Source of the DNA: DTSX01 sp964633465
GTDB lineage: Bacteria > Pseudomonadota > Gammaproteobacteria > Steroidobacterales > UBA11654
Length of the DNA: 15,262 nucleotides
Assembly: GCA_964633465.1 (NCBI GenBank)
Contig: CAZWGB010000032.1
Location: 1-15,262, forward strand
Direction of reading: 5' to 3'
The translations under genes were made by a program, and so were the position numbers. Numbering within the stretch: the stretch's first letter is position 1; every line of letters starts with the position of its first letter. Below the pieces are notes generated by a model, which saw only the letters and a program-made list of their open reading frames with translations, searched no databases and was not told where the DNA came from. Positions 7,892 through 15,262 of this stretch are shown here, piece by piece.

Positions 7892-7912
7892 TTTAGTCTG
7901 TTTACAACTAAA
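7892..7912. terminator. Weak hairpin between convergent bamD and sucD
   Basis: TTTAGT (7892-7897) pairs with ACTAAA (7907-7912) around a 9-base loop. After one mismatch two more A/T pairs are possible. It occupies the 26-base gap between two convergent stops, where a bidirectional terminator is expected, but it is AT-only apart from one G:C pair and lacks a T tract. It is a possible terminator only. Confidence 0.25.
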
Positions 7913-7916
7913 TTTA

Positions 7917-8786
7917 TCAGGCTATTAATGTTTGCATAGTCTCACCAATGAGGGCTGGAGACTCAACGGTATTCACTCCAGCTTTTCTGAACGCTTCATA
8001 TTTTCCTTCCGCAGTTCCTTCCTTACCACTCACAATTGCACCTGCATGCCCCATTCTTTTTCCAGATGGAGCTGAAATACCTGCGATGTATGCAACAACT
8101 GGCTTTGTTATGTTTTCTTTAATAAATTCAGCTGCTTTTTCCTCATCAGAACCACCAATTTCTCCTACTAATACAATCCCTTGAGTCTGATCATCAGATT
8201 CAAACAACTCAAGACAGTCTATAAAATTAAGCCCCTTAATTGGATCGCCTCCAATGCCTACACAAGTACTTTGTCCCAAGCCATTTTTGCTGGTTTGATA
8301 AACTGCTTCATATGTTAGAGTGCCAGACCTTGAAATAATTCCTATTGACCCTTGTTGATGAATAAAAGCAGGCATAATACCTATCTTGGTTTCTTCTGGC
8401 GTAATAATACCCGGACAATTGGGACCAATTAATTTGGAATTAGAATTCTTAATCTTGCTCTTCACATTAATCATATCTTGGACCGGTATGCCTTCAGTAA
8501 TACAAACAATGAGCTCAATCTTTGCATCCACAGCTGCAACAATGGCTTCTGCTGCATATGGTGCTGGAACAAAAATAACACTGACATCAGCACCAGTTTC
8601 TCTTTTAGCCTCCCTGACAGTATCAAACACAGGAACACCTAGATGTTCCTGCTTACCTTTACCTGGTGTTACACCCCCAACAATTTTTGTTCCATATTGA
8701 ATACACTGATTTGCATGGAAGGTTCCTTGTTTGCCAGTAATGCCTTGGCAAATAATTTTAGAATTGCTATTAACCAATATACTCAA
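7917..8786 (-). CDS. sucD: Succinyl-CoA synthetase alpha subunit
   Basis: A 289-residue subunit (E. coli 289) of the TCA-cycle enzyme that interconverts succinyl-CoA and succinate with formation of ATP or GTP. The N-terminal CoA-binding Rossmann domain opens with SKIICQGITGKQGTFHA, and the ligase domain carries SGKRMGHAGAIVSG. His247 in that block corresponds to the phosphorylated active-site histidine (His246 in E. coli). The start is TTG, hand-checked: TTGAGTATATTGGTT gives MSILV, which aligns exactly with the E. coli N-terminus, and no ATG is close. The TTG overlaps the sucC stop (TTGA, 4 bases shared), so translation is coupled. AAGGA lies 6 bases before the TTG. The C-terminus is complete. 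Confidence 0.98.
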   Translation of the reverse strand: MSILVNSNSKIICQGITGKQGTFHANQCIQYGTKIVGGVTPGKGKQEHLGVPVFDTVREAKRETGADVSVIFVPAPYAAEAIVAAVDAKIELIVCITEGIPVQDMINVKSKIKNSNSKLIGPNCPGIITPEETKIGIMPAFIHQQGSIGIISRSGTLTYEAVYQTSKNGLGQSTCVGIGGDPIKGLNFIDCLELFESDDQTQGIVLVGEIGGSDEEKAAEFIKENITKPVVAYIAGISAPSGKRMGHAGAIVSGKEGTAEGKYEAFRKAGVNTVESPALIGETMQTLIA

Positions 8787-9961
8787 CTTGATTCCTTGTA
8801 ATTTGCTGCAGACTTAACCACTTTTTCTGCCGCATCAGATAAATCGTCGGCGGAAATGATATCGAGCCCTGATTCAATTAACTTTGCTTTCCCAGATTGA
8901 ACATTAGTGCCTTCCAATCTCACTACGATTGGAATTGATGAATCAGTCGTTTTTACTGCATCTATAATCCCTTCTGCAATAACATCACACCTAACAATAC
9001 CACCAAAAATATTCACTAAAATAGCTCTCACATTTCGATTCTCCAGAATTAATTCAAAAGCAGCTGTAACTCTCGCTGTAGTCGCATCTCCCCCTACATC
9101 TAGAAAATTAGCAGGCTCACCTCCATGAATCTTAATGAGGTCCATGGTTGCCATGGCTAATCCGGCTCCATTAACCATGCAAGCAATATCTCCGCTAAGA
9201 GCCACATAACTTAGGCCATGCTCAGATGCCCTGAGCTCTATATCATTTTCTTGACTAGAGTCTTTGAGCAAGACCAATTCTGAGTGTCGGAAAAGAGAAT
9301 TATCTTCGACAACAATTTTTGCATCTAAAGCAACGAAAGTATGGTTTTGATCAACAATGAGTGGGTTGATTTCGACTTGACTGGCATCAGTATCTCTCGC
9401 AAGAAGAAAGATTTTTTTCATTATAGCTATAAACTGTTCTTTCAAATTAACATCTAAATTCAACTTCTCTGCCATCAAACTCAGTTGATTAGAATCAATC
9501 CCGATAACTGGGTCTACGGTGTACTTTATGATCTTTTCAGGAGTATTTTCTGCAACTGTTTCAATATCAACTCCGCCTTCGGAAGAGGCAATAAAAGTCC
9601 AAGATTCCTTGGTTCTATCTATCACCAAGCTTAGATAAAATTCAAGCTCGATCTGTGTTCCACTCTCAATATAAACGAGATTAATTGGAAGACCCATCTG
9701 GTCAGTTTGTTTAGTAGTTAATCTGGACCCCAACATTTTGGATGCAATTAATTCAACATCATCTAAGCTATTTGCCAACTTAACACCACCTGCCTTGCCG
9801 CGACCGCCTGCATGAACTTGAGCTTTTACAACCCATTGATCTCCTTGCAATTGCTTTGCGACTTTACGTGCTTGTTCAGAACTATCTGCTACCATACCTT
9901 GAAGAACAGGGATACCCGCATCTGAGAAAAGCTCCTTTGATTGATACTCGTGTAAATTCAT
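8783..9961 (-). CDS. sucC: Succinyl-CoA synthetase beta subunit
   Basis: A 392-residue subunit (E. coli 388) that carries the nucleotide-grasping and succinate-binding parts of succinyl-CoA synthetase. It starts MNLHEYQSKELF, the family hallmark. The ATP-grasp domain shows VKAQVHAGGRGKAGGVK (45-61). The C-terminal ligase domain shows NGAGLAMATMDLIKIHGG, ANFLDVGGDA and NIFGGIVRCDVIAEGI, all typical. It is the first gene of a two-gene operon with sucD. sucAB, which precede sucCD in E. coli, are not next to it; the upstream side is a 111-base divergent gap to coaE. I see no convincing promoter pair and no Shine-Dalgarno sequence before the ATG. Nucleotide preference (ATP or GTP) cannot be read from the sequence by eye. 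Confidence 0.98.
   Translation of the reverse strand: MNLHEYQSKELFSDAGIPVLQGMVADSSEQARKVAKQLQGDQWVVKAQVHAGGRGKAGGVKLANSLDDVELIASKMLGSRLTTKQTDQMGLPINLVYIESGTQIELEFYLSLVIDRTKESWTFIASSEGGVDIETVAENTPEKIIKYTVDPVIGIDSNQLSLMAEKLNLDVNLKEQFIAIMKKIFLLARDTDASQVEINPLIVDQNHTFVALDAKIVVEDNSLFRHSELVLLKDSSQENDIELRASEHGLSYVALSGDIACMVNGAGLAMATMDLIKIHGGEPANFLDVGGDATTARVTAAFELILENRNVRAILVNIFGGIVRCDVIAEGIIDAVKTTDSSIPIVVRLEGTNVQSGKAKLIESGLDIISADDLSDAAEKVVKSAANYKESS
8793..8797 (-). promoter_or_regulatory. Ribosome binding site of sucD (inside sucC)
   Basis: AAGGA on the minus strand, within the last codons of sucC and 6 bases before the sucD TTG. It supports TTG as the true start, together with exact alignment to the family N-terminus. 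Confidence 0.65.
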
Positions 9962-10072
9962 TTGAATGTATAAATATAATTATTAGACAAAAGTATGAGA
10001 CTTATAAAACTAAGTACAGTATTTTGATCTAAACTATGAGTTAATTAAACCCCTTGCAACGATTTTTCTAAA

Positions 10073-10693
10073 ATGAATAGATCATTCAAAATTGGCCTTA
10101 CAGGTGGAATTGCCTCAGGTAAAACTACAGTTGCAAATCTATTTTCTGATTTGGGGATCAAAATTATAGACGCAGATGAGATTGCTCATTCTATAACTTC
10201 TAAACAAGGATCTGCTTACAACAAAATTGTTAAGCATTTTGGAGAAGATGTAATTGGAAATGACAAAGAGCTTGATAGAAAAAAACTCAGAACAATGATT
10301 TTCAACAACTCTGAGTTAAAAAGAGATTTGGAACAAATCATTCATCCAGAAGTCCATGCAATAATTAATCAGAAAATAAATGCGTCACAAGAACCCTATC
10401 AAATTATAGTAATCCCATTATTAATTGAAACAGGCTACCAAAATTTTGTAGACAGAGTTTTAATAGTTGATTGCTCAATGGAGACTCAATTAGCAAGACT
10501 AATAAACCGTGATGATGAGACAAAGAAAAATGCCAAAAAAATTATTGCCAATCAAATTGAAAGAAGTGAAAGGTTAAAATTTGCAGACGATATCATCGAA
10601 AATGAAAGACAGACATCTATCAATGTTCTGAAAAAAAAGATTCTACAACTACATAAAACTTATTTAGAGTTGCCTAAAAAGAGTTTAATTTGA
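10073..10693 (+). CDS. coaE: Dephospho-CoA kinase
   Basis: A 206-residue P-loop kinase (E. coli 206) that catalyses the last step of coenzyme A synthesis, phosphorylation of the 3' hydroxyl of dephospho-CoA by ATP. The Walker A motif is GGIASGKTT (11-19), followed by the substrate-binding segment IIDADEIAH. LLIETGYQ and the lid region around LARLINRDD also match the family. It begins divergently from sucC and is followed by zapD at 53 bases, the coaE-zapD pairing seen in many gammaproteobacteria. The usual upstream neighbour pilD and downstream yacG are not present here. No Shine-Dalgarno sequence precedes the ATG; the preceding bases are TTTTTCTAAA. Confidence 0.97.
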   Translation: MNRSFKIGLTGGIASGKTTVANLFSDLGIKIIDADEIAHSITSKQGSAYNKIVKHFGEDVIGNDKELDRKKLRTMIFNNSELKRDLEQIIHPEVHAIINQKINASQEPYQIIVIPLLIETGYQNFVDRVLIVDCSMETQLARLINRDDETKKNAKKIIANQIERSERLKFADDIIENERQTSINVLKKKILQLHKTYLELPKKSLI

Positions 10694-10746
10694 TGCCAAA
10701 ATTAAAACATATAATAATGATTATAAATCAAGATTCAGCCTAGTAG

Positions 10747-11505
10747 ATGTCAGAACATATATATGAACTTCCACTTAATGAACGACTTAGAACTTTCATG
10801 CGCGTTGAGTTTCTTTATAAAAGACTTCAATACAGTCTGGAGAAAGATGATACATGGGCAATAAGATCATCAGTAAATACACTTTTAGAAATATATTCGA
10901 TCCTTTCGAGGACAGATGTTAGACGTGAAGTTCTTTTTGATCTTGACCGGTATATCTTCCAAATGACAAAGTATCAAGGTTCTTCAATGGTCAATAAGGA
11001 AAGGGCAAAAGAAATTAATTTACAATTGGAAAGTTTAAAAAACGATGTTGATCAAGTTGGCACAGGTTATTTAGGCCAAATTAGAGATATAGAGTTTGTA
11101 GGCAGTCTGCTTCATCGCCACACTTTACCAGGAGGAAGAGCTGAATTTGACATGCCGAAATATAAATTCTGGCTTGATTCAAGCCCAACTAGAACTCGAA
11201 GTGACTTGAAAAAATGGGTGGGGGTAATCAAGCCTGTTTGCGATAGTATTGATCAAATACTTTGGTTGTTAAGAGAAAGTTCAGAAGCGATTTCGACTGT
11301 TGCTATCAGTGGCTTATACAATCATCAGGTCGAAAGAAACTCTCAAATCTCTTTGGTTAGAATTTTTTTGAGTAAAAACAATGTTTTTCCGGAAATTAGT
11401 GGGGGAAAACACCTTATTTCCATACGGTTCTTGAATTGGTCAAAAACCGATGAAAAAACAAATCAAGATAACAAAAATATACGTTTTAAAATTTCTTTAT
11501 GTTGA
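10747..11505 (+). CDS. zapD: Cell division protein ZapD
   Basis: A 252-residue cytoplasmic protein (E. coli ZapD/YacF 247) that cross-links FtsZ filaments and supports Z-ring assembly. Features that place it are EHIYELPLNERLRTFMRVEF at the N-terminus, the helical first half, GGRAEFDMPKYKFWL in the middle, and a C-terminal beta region with ISGGKHLISIRFLNW. The final FKISLC resembles the usual hydrophobic end with a terminal Cys. It follows coaE by 53 bases; TATAAT at 10710-10715 in that gap has no clear -35, so co-transcription with coaE is likely. The stop codon abuts the mutT stop on the other strand with no base between. yacG, often next in this operon, is absent. Confidence 0.94.
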   Translation: MSEHIYELPLNERLRTFMRVEFLYKRLQYSLEKDDTWAIRSSVNTLLEIYSILSRTDVRREVLFDLDRYIFQMTKYQGSSMVNKERAKEINLQLESLKNDVDQVGTGYLGQIRDIEFVGSLLHRHTLPGGRAEFDMPKYKFWLDSSPTRTRSDLKKWVGVIKPVCDSIDQILWLLRESSEAISTVAISGLYNHQVERNSQISLVRIFLSKNNVFPEISGGKHLISIRFLNWSKTDEKTNQDNKNIRFKISLC

Positions 11506-11910
11506 TTACAATGCTGCAGCAAGCTTTTCAACTAATGACTGATCTGCAGGCAGGATTTCGATTTCCTTCAATTGATCAGTAGCACACCACATTAATTCCT
11601 GCCCTTCTAAGCCAGCAGGATTGCCGACGTAATCTATGATTTTAAATGGCATTAACAAAACATCATATTGATCGTATTGATAGCTAATTGATTCCATTTT
11701 CTTGCTTCTTCCAATTTCTATTCCTAACTCTTCCTGAAATTCTCTAAATAAAGCCTCTTCAGGAGTTTCATCAGGCTTAATTTTACCTCCAGGGAATTCC
11801 CAGTAACCCTTTAGATTTTTGCCTTTCATTCTTTTACCAAGGAGTACTTCATTTCTAGTATTTCTTAGAATACCAATAGCAATACTCAACAATTTTCTTT
11901 TATGATTCAA
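11506..11910 (-). CDS. mutT: MutT-like Nudix hydrolase (8-oxo-dGTP diphosphatase)
   Basis: A 134-residue Nudix protein (E. coli MutT 129) that hydrolyses 8-oxo-dGTP and so prevents A:T to C:G transversions. The Nudix box GGKIKPDETPEEALFREFQ continues into EELGI and fits Gx5Ex7REUxEExGU exactly. It is preceded by the substrate-binding GYWEFPGG. The start is TTG at 11910, directly after an in-frame TAG (11911-11913), so nothing upstream is possible; a second TTG at 11895 or 11892 would shorten it by 5-6 residues. The residues after the first TTG (RKLLSIAIGILRN) align with MKKLQIAVGIIRN of E. coli, so the start lies in this small range. It lies 16 bases after secA on the same strand, the secA-mutT order of E. 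coli. No Shine-Dalgarno sequence is seen. Confidence 0.95.
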   Translation of the reverse strand: MNHKRKLLSIAIGILRNTRNEVLLGKRMKGKNLKGYWEFPGGKIKPDETPEEALFREFQEELGIEIGRSKKMESISYQYDQYDVLLMPFKIIDYVGNPAGLEGQELMWCATDQLKEIEILPADQSLVEKLAAAL

Positions 11911-11926
11911 CTACAATGAAATGACT

Positions 11927-14644
11927 TTATTGCTGGATAGCCCCATGACATTTTTTATATTTCTTGCCTGAGCCGCAAGGGCAAGGTTCATTGCGTCCAA
12001 TTTTCTTGTCTATTCTTACATAAGGTCTCTTGGCTGCTTCATTTAGAGCATCAGATGAATTGGGTGAAGAGGTCTCAAAAGTATTTGAATCTCTATGTTT
12101 TAACTCAACCTCACTCATATCTGGGGTCTGTTGATTAAGAGTATCTGCATCTTCTTCGCCTCTGAATCGAGCTCTGGCTAAAATACTTATAACCCCGCTT
12201 TTCAGTTGGTCCATCATGTATGAAAACATATCGAAAGACTCTCTTTTGTATTCTTGCTTGGGATTTTTCTGAGCATACCCTCTTAAGTGTATTCCCTGTC
12301 TCAAATAGTCCATTCCGCCTAGATGTTCTCTCCAATGAAAATCAAGCTGCTGTAACATAACTGCTTTTTCTATCTCTCTCATTGGTTTTGTTCCGATCGC
12401 CTGCTCTTTTGAATCATAATGCCTTTTGTATTCATTAAGTATGGTCTTCCAGATCTGCTCCTCTCCCAAAGAATCATCTTGATTAACAAGATTTTCGATA
12501 TCCATTTCAATAGTAAATTCACTGTTAATTGCTTTACTCAAGCCTTCTAAATCCCACTGATCTTCAGGTATATCAGAGTTGATATACTGCTTTGTCATCT
12601 CTTGTATGACTTCCTCACTAATACCAGATAAAACATCACTGATGTTTTCTGAGGACAAGATGTCATTTCTCAATTGATAAATAACTGATCTCTGATCATT
12701 GGCAACATCATCGTATTCGAGTAGCGTTTTTCTTATATCAAAATTATGTGCTTCCACCTTCCTCTGTGCACGTTCAATTTGTTTAGTTAATAGTTTGCTC
12801 TCTACGGCTTCACCTTCTTCCATTCCAACTCTGGATAACATAGCTTGAGTTTTTTCTGGATCTCCGAAAATTCTTAGCAAGTCATCTTCCAAAGACAGAT
12901 AAAACCGACTGGAGCCGGGGTCTCCCTGTCTACCTGAACGACCTCTTAATTGATTATCGATTCGTCTGGATTCATGGCGCTCAGTTCCAATGATATGCAA
13001 CCCTCCCTGCTGAATGACTTCATCATGATTCTCTTGCCATACCGATTTGAGACGTTGATGCTCAGTGTCATCTATTTCATCGCCTACAATTTTTAATTCT
13101 GATTCTAAATTTCCACCCAAAACGATGTCTGTTCCTCTGCCTGCCATATTTGTGGCAATGGTAACAGAACCAGTTTTACCAGCCTGAGCTATAATCAACG
13201 ATTCTTTTTCGTGCTCCTTAGCATTTAAAACCTGATGTTTTATCTTCTCTTGGTTCAATAATTTGGATATGTATTCTGTATTTTCTATTGAAGCAGTTCC
13301 CACAAGGATAGGTTGTCCCTTAGACTGACGTTTTTTGATATCTTCAATAATATTTTTAAATTTATCTTTTTTATTTAGATAAACTAAGTCAGGGTCGTCT
13401 TGGCGAATCATTATTTCATGTGTTGGAATGGCAACAACTTCCAATCCATAAATCTGCTGAAATTCGAAAGCTTCAGTATCTGCTGTTCCCGTCATACCAG
13501 ATAATTTGTTATAGAGTCGAAAATAGTTCTGAAAAGTAATGGATGCGACTGTTTGATTTTCCTCCTTTACCACCAAACCTTCTTTTGCTTCTACAGCTTG
13601 ATGTAATCCATCTGACCATCGTCTTCCTGACATTGTTCTGCCTGTGAATTCATCCACAATAACAACATCATTATTTTGAACGATGTAATCGACATCTTTT
13701 TTATACAAGGCGTGGGCCCTCAGTGCTGCTGTGATGTGATGCATGAGTCTAATATTAGCGGGATCGTATAAGCTTTCTCCCTCTCCTAGAACTCTGAATT
13801 CAGTTAAAATTTGTTCGACATTATTGTGGCCATCTTCAGTTAGGAAAACTTGTTTAGTTTTCTCATCAACCGTGTAATCACCAGCCTCAGTTTCATCTAT
13901 TACTGGTTTTAGTCTTGGAACAATTTGGTTCATTTTGACATAAAGCTCGGTTCCTTGATCAGCCTGGCCTGAGATAATTAAAGGAGTCCTAGCCTCATCA
14001 ATCAAAATAGAGTCAACTTCGTCGACGATCGCAAAATTGAGTTGTTTTTGCATCTGACTCTCTTCGTCAAAAGCCAGATTGTCTCTGAGATAATCAAAGC
14101 CAAATTCATTATTTGTGCCATAAGTAATGTCGCACTGATATGCCTGTCTTTTCTCAGACTGTGTCTGACTGCTATTTATACAACCAACAGATAGATCCAG
14201 AAAATCATAAATTGGACCCATCCACTCAGCATCACGTCCTGCCAAGTACTCATTGACAGTGACAATATGAACGCCGACCCCAGTAAGAGCATTGAGATAA
14301 GCAGGTAAAGTAGAGACAAGTGTTTTACCTTCACCGGTTTTCATTTCCGCAATTTTCCCATAATGAAGAACCAAACCTCCTACTAGCTGGACGTCAAAAT
14401 GCCTTAGTCCTATGGTCCTAACAGAAGCTTCTCTTACAACAGCAAAAGCTTTTGGTAAAAGCTCCTCCAAATTTGGACTATCAAGGTATTCTGATTTAAA
14501 CTCTTCAGTTTTTAATTGAAGATCGCAATCTGACAAACTTTGCATTTCAGATTCAAGTGCATTGATTTGTGACACGATTTTTGAATAATCGCTTAAAAGT
14601 CTATCATTCCTACTACCAAATATTTTTGTGAAAAATCCTTTCAA
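11927..14644 (-). CDS. secA: Preprotein translocase ATPase SecA
   Basis: The 905-residue motor of the Sec pathway (E. coli 901), which pushes unfolded preproteins through SecYEG by ATP hydrolysis. Nucleotide-binding domain 1 has Walker A MKTGEGKT (101-108) and DEVDSILIDEARTP; the preprotein cross-linking domain lies inside it. Nucleotide-binding domain 2 has ATNMAGRGTDIVLGG and RRIDNQLRGRSGRQGDPGSS. The C-terminus has a complete zinc site, CPCGSGKKYKKCH (C888, C890, C899, H900), which binds SecB and phospholipid. Start is TTG at 14644, giving MKGFFTKIFGSRNDR, which matches the family opening; GAGGGG lies 6 bases upstream, so the weak codon has a strong binding site. It is followed by mutT and diverges from DUF721. 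No secM gene lies upstream. Confidence 0.98.
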   Translation of the reverse strand: MKGFFTKIFGSRNDRLLSDYSKIVSQINALESEMQSLSDCDLQLKTEEFKSEYLDSPNLEELLPKAFAVVREASVRTIGLRHFDVQLVGGLVLHYGKIAEMKTGEGKTLVSTLPAYLNALTGVGVHIVTVNEYLAGRDAEWMGPIYDFLDLSVGCINSSQTQSEKRQAYQCDITYGTNNEFGFDYLRDNLAFDEESQMQKQLNFAIVDEVDSILIDEARTPLIISGQADQGTELYVKMNQIVPRLKPVIDETEAGDYTVDEKTKQVFLTEDGHNNVEQILTEFRVLGEGESLYDPANIRLMHHITAALRAHALYKKDVDYIVQNNDVVIVDEFTGRTMSGRRWSDGLHQAVEAKEGLVVKEENQTVASITFQNYFRLYNKLSGMTGTADTEAFEFQQIYGLEVVAIPTHEIMIRQDDPDLVYLNKKDKFKNIIEDIKKRQSKGQPILVGTASIENTEYISKLLNQEKIKHQVLNAKEHEKESLIIAQAGKTGSVTIATNMAGRGTDIVLGGNLESELKIVGDEIDDTEHQRLKSVWQENHDEVIQQGGLHIIGTERHESRRIDNQLRGRSGRQGDPGSSRFYLSLEDDLLRIFGDPEKTQAMLSRVGMEEGEAVESKLLTKQIERAQRKVEAHNFDIRKTLLEYDDVANDQRSVIYQLRNDILSSENISDVLSGISEEVIQEMTKQYINSDIPEDQWDLEGLSKAINSEFTIEMDIENLVNQDDSLGEEQIWKTILNEYKRHYDSKEQAIGTKPMREIEKAVMLQQLDFHWREHLGGMDYLRQGIHLRGYAQKNPKQEYKRESFDMFSYMMDQLKSGVISILARARFRGEEDADTLNQQTPDMSEVELKHRDSNTFETSSPNSSDALNEAAKRPYVRIDKKIGRNEPCPCGSGKKYKKCHGAIQQ

Positions 14645-14650
14645 AATCAG

Positions 14651-14656
14651 CCCCTC
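14651..14656 (-). promoter_or_regulatory. Ribosome binding site of secA
   Basis: GAGGGG on the minus strand, 6 bases before TTG at 14644. This is the best Shine-Dalgarno match in the window and fixes the unusual start codon. Confidence 0.75.
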
Positions 14657-14663
14657 AACTAAG

Positions 14664-14708
14664 TTAGATAATTTGGAGGTAAGTCATAGCAATTTTGATA
14701 ATACTCAT
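14664..14708 (-). other. Possible 14-codon upstream ORF in the secA leader
   Basis: ATG at 14708 opens MSIIKIAMTYLQII, then TAA, ending 19 bases before the secA TTG. AGAGTAG a few bases upstream might serve as a weak binding site. It would lie on the transcript if the TATAAT at 14726-14731 is used. It has no resemblance to the SecM arrest peptide and may be chance. Confidence 0.2.
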
Positions 14709-14725
14709 GATTCTACTCTACTGTT

Positions 14726-14731
14726 ATTATA
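14726..14731 (-). promoter_or_regulatory. Candidate -10 box for secA
   Basis: TATAAT on the minus strand, about 80 bases before the secA start in the 135-base gap shared with DUF721. The -35 at 17 bases (CATAAA) is poor and no extended -10 TG is present. Plausible from position only. Confidence 0.35.
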
Positions 14732-14779
14732 CCCTCATGGATAAGAAATTTATGCCATCTAACTACACTCTTCAAGATT

Positions 14780-15076
14780 GTGCACAGTAATAAACTAAAA
14801 CATATTTCCGAAATCATTAATGCGAGTTATTCGAATCTTGACAGATTATCAGAAACTGCCCAAGAGAAATCTTCACTCTCTAAACACCTGAAAAAAAATC
14901 TTAAGAACTTTGGTCGGTATATAGTTTCTGCATATATTAATAACTCTGGCATATTAGTTATTAAGACAAGCTCACCTGAGTTTGCTGCAAGACTTAGGTA
15001 TGAAGAAAGAGAAATAAGAGATTTGTGCAAAAAATTTGGAAATGTGCCTATAAAAATAAAGATTAGCTCGAAATAA
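14780..15076 (+). CDS. DUF721 family protein, DciA-like (short form)
   Basis: A 98-residue protein that fits DUF721, whose best-studied members (DciA) help load the replicative helicase DnaB in bacteria lacking DnaC or DnaI. The N-terminal half is charged and helical (KLKHISEIINASYSNL, then EKSSLSKHLKKN). The second half resembles the KH-like fold of the family, with GILVIKTSSPEFAARLRYEE followed by KKFGNVPIKIKIS. Start is GTG at 14780; no ATG, GTG or TTG lies in frame upstream before position 14729, though ATT immediately precedes it. A separate 17-codon frame from ATG 14737 (MDKKFMPSN...) overlaps the start and ends at 14790, so coupled initiation is possible. Many relatives are longer (roughly 150 residues), so this is a reduced form. 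Position beside secA is shared with Pseudomonas-like genomes, where it lies between lpxC and secA on one strand; here it is divergent. Confidence 0.75.
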   Translation: MHSNKLKHISEIINASYSNLDRLSETAQEKSSLSKHLKKNLKNFGRYIVSAYINNSGILVIKTSSPEFAARLRYEEREIRDLCKKFGNVPIKIKISSK

Positions 15077-15079
15077 AAA

Positions 15080-15238
15080 TCAAGTACTTCCCAAAGTTGA
15101 TGTCCAATATGAGATAGGAATATCGTTTATCTCTGACTCTTTGATCTCTTCCCAAGCTGTTTGATCTCTATACAACTTAAGGATTAATTTGTTGTTTAAT
15201 TCATTAATGATGTAATTAAATATGATTTTGATGGGCAT
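15080..15238 (-). CDS. Small hypothetical protein (52 residues), unverified
   Basis: ATG at 15238 opens 52 codons ending in TGA at 15080-15082, converging on DUF721 with 3 bases between the stops. The product begins MPIKIIFNYIINELNN and ends SYWTSTLGST. An in-frame stop at 15245-15247 prevents extension upstream. The middle (LYRDQTAWEEIKESEIND) is polar and protein-like, but I recognise no family. The start codon overlaps a TATAAT on the same strand (15237-15242), which would place transcription after the ATG, arguing against use of both. No Shine-Dalgarno sequence is seen. It could be a chance ORF in 186 bases of otherwise featureless DNA. Confidence 0.3.
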   Translation of the reverse strand: MPIKIIFNYIINELNNKLILKLYRDQTAWEEIKESEINDIPISYWTSTLGST

Positions 15239-15262
15239 TATACCTTAATGAAGTTTACATCA

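Noticed and set aside
8386..8700. 104-codon plus-strand ORF
   Set aside because: It is wholly antisense to sucD, which has complete family motifs.
14645..14779. A secM gene upstream of secA
   Set aside because: The gap is only 135 bases and neither strand encodes an arrest motif or a secreted leader of suitable length.
15111..15133. Inverted repeat GAGATA...TATCTC after DUF721
   Set aside because: A 6-base stem with an 11-base loop and no T tract is too weak for a terminator. It also lies inside the candidate small ORF.
15140..15169. Direct repeat TTTGATCTCT, two copies 20 bases apart
   Set aside because: There are only two copies, and they fall in different codon phases of the small ORF; chance is the simplest explanation.

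Overview
The window is a compact, AT-rich stretch of a gammaproteobacterial chromosome. The evidence for this is the set of gene neighbourhoods: fmdB-DUF502-aspS, rluD divergent from bamD, coaE-zapD, and DUF721 next to secA-mutT. Short intergenic gaps, many start sites without a visible Shine-Dalgarno sequence and low G+C suggest a streamlined, probably marine lineage. I cannot name the genus from sequence alone.

Layout. Positions 1-3036 (minus strand, read right to left) hold cyoE (heme O synthase), then a secreted or membrane-anchored FG-GAP/VCBS protein with a C-terminal UnbV/ASPIC domain, then the 5' part of a Tat-exported flavin amine-oxidase-like protein cut by the left edge. This is the only clearly accessory part. 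Positions 3142-6996 (minus) hold rluD, fmdB, DUF502 and aspS. bamD (plus) diverges from rluD and converges on sucD. sucC-sucD (minus, 4-base overlap) diverge from coaE-zapD (plus). zapD converges, with no spacer, on mutT, which follows secA (both minus). A short DUF721/DciA-like gene (plus) diverges from secA, and an unverified 52-residue ORF (minus) lies at the right end.

Functionally the window is mostly housekeeping: protein export (secA) and outer-membrane assembly (bamD), TCA-cycle substrate-level phosphorylation (sucCD), coenzyme A synthesis (coaE), cell division (zapD), nucleotide-pool sanitation (mutT), rRNA modification (rluD), tRNA charging (aspS), heme O maturation (cyoE) and possibly replicative helicase loading (DUF721). 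I found no rRNA, tRNA, CRISPR array, insertion sequence or phage gene, and no gene-free stretch over 300 bases.

Points worth a second look are the FG-GAP/amine-oxidase pair, AspRS residues that predict non-discriminating charging (and hence a GatCAB route to Asn-tRNA), TTG starts in sucD, secA and mutT, the secA leader, and the very short GTG-initiated DUF721 gene.
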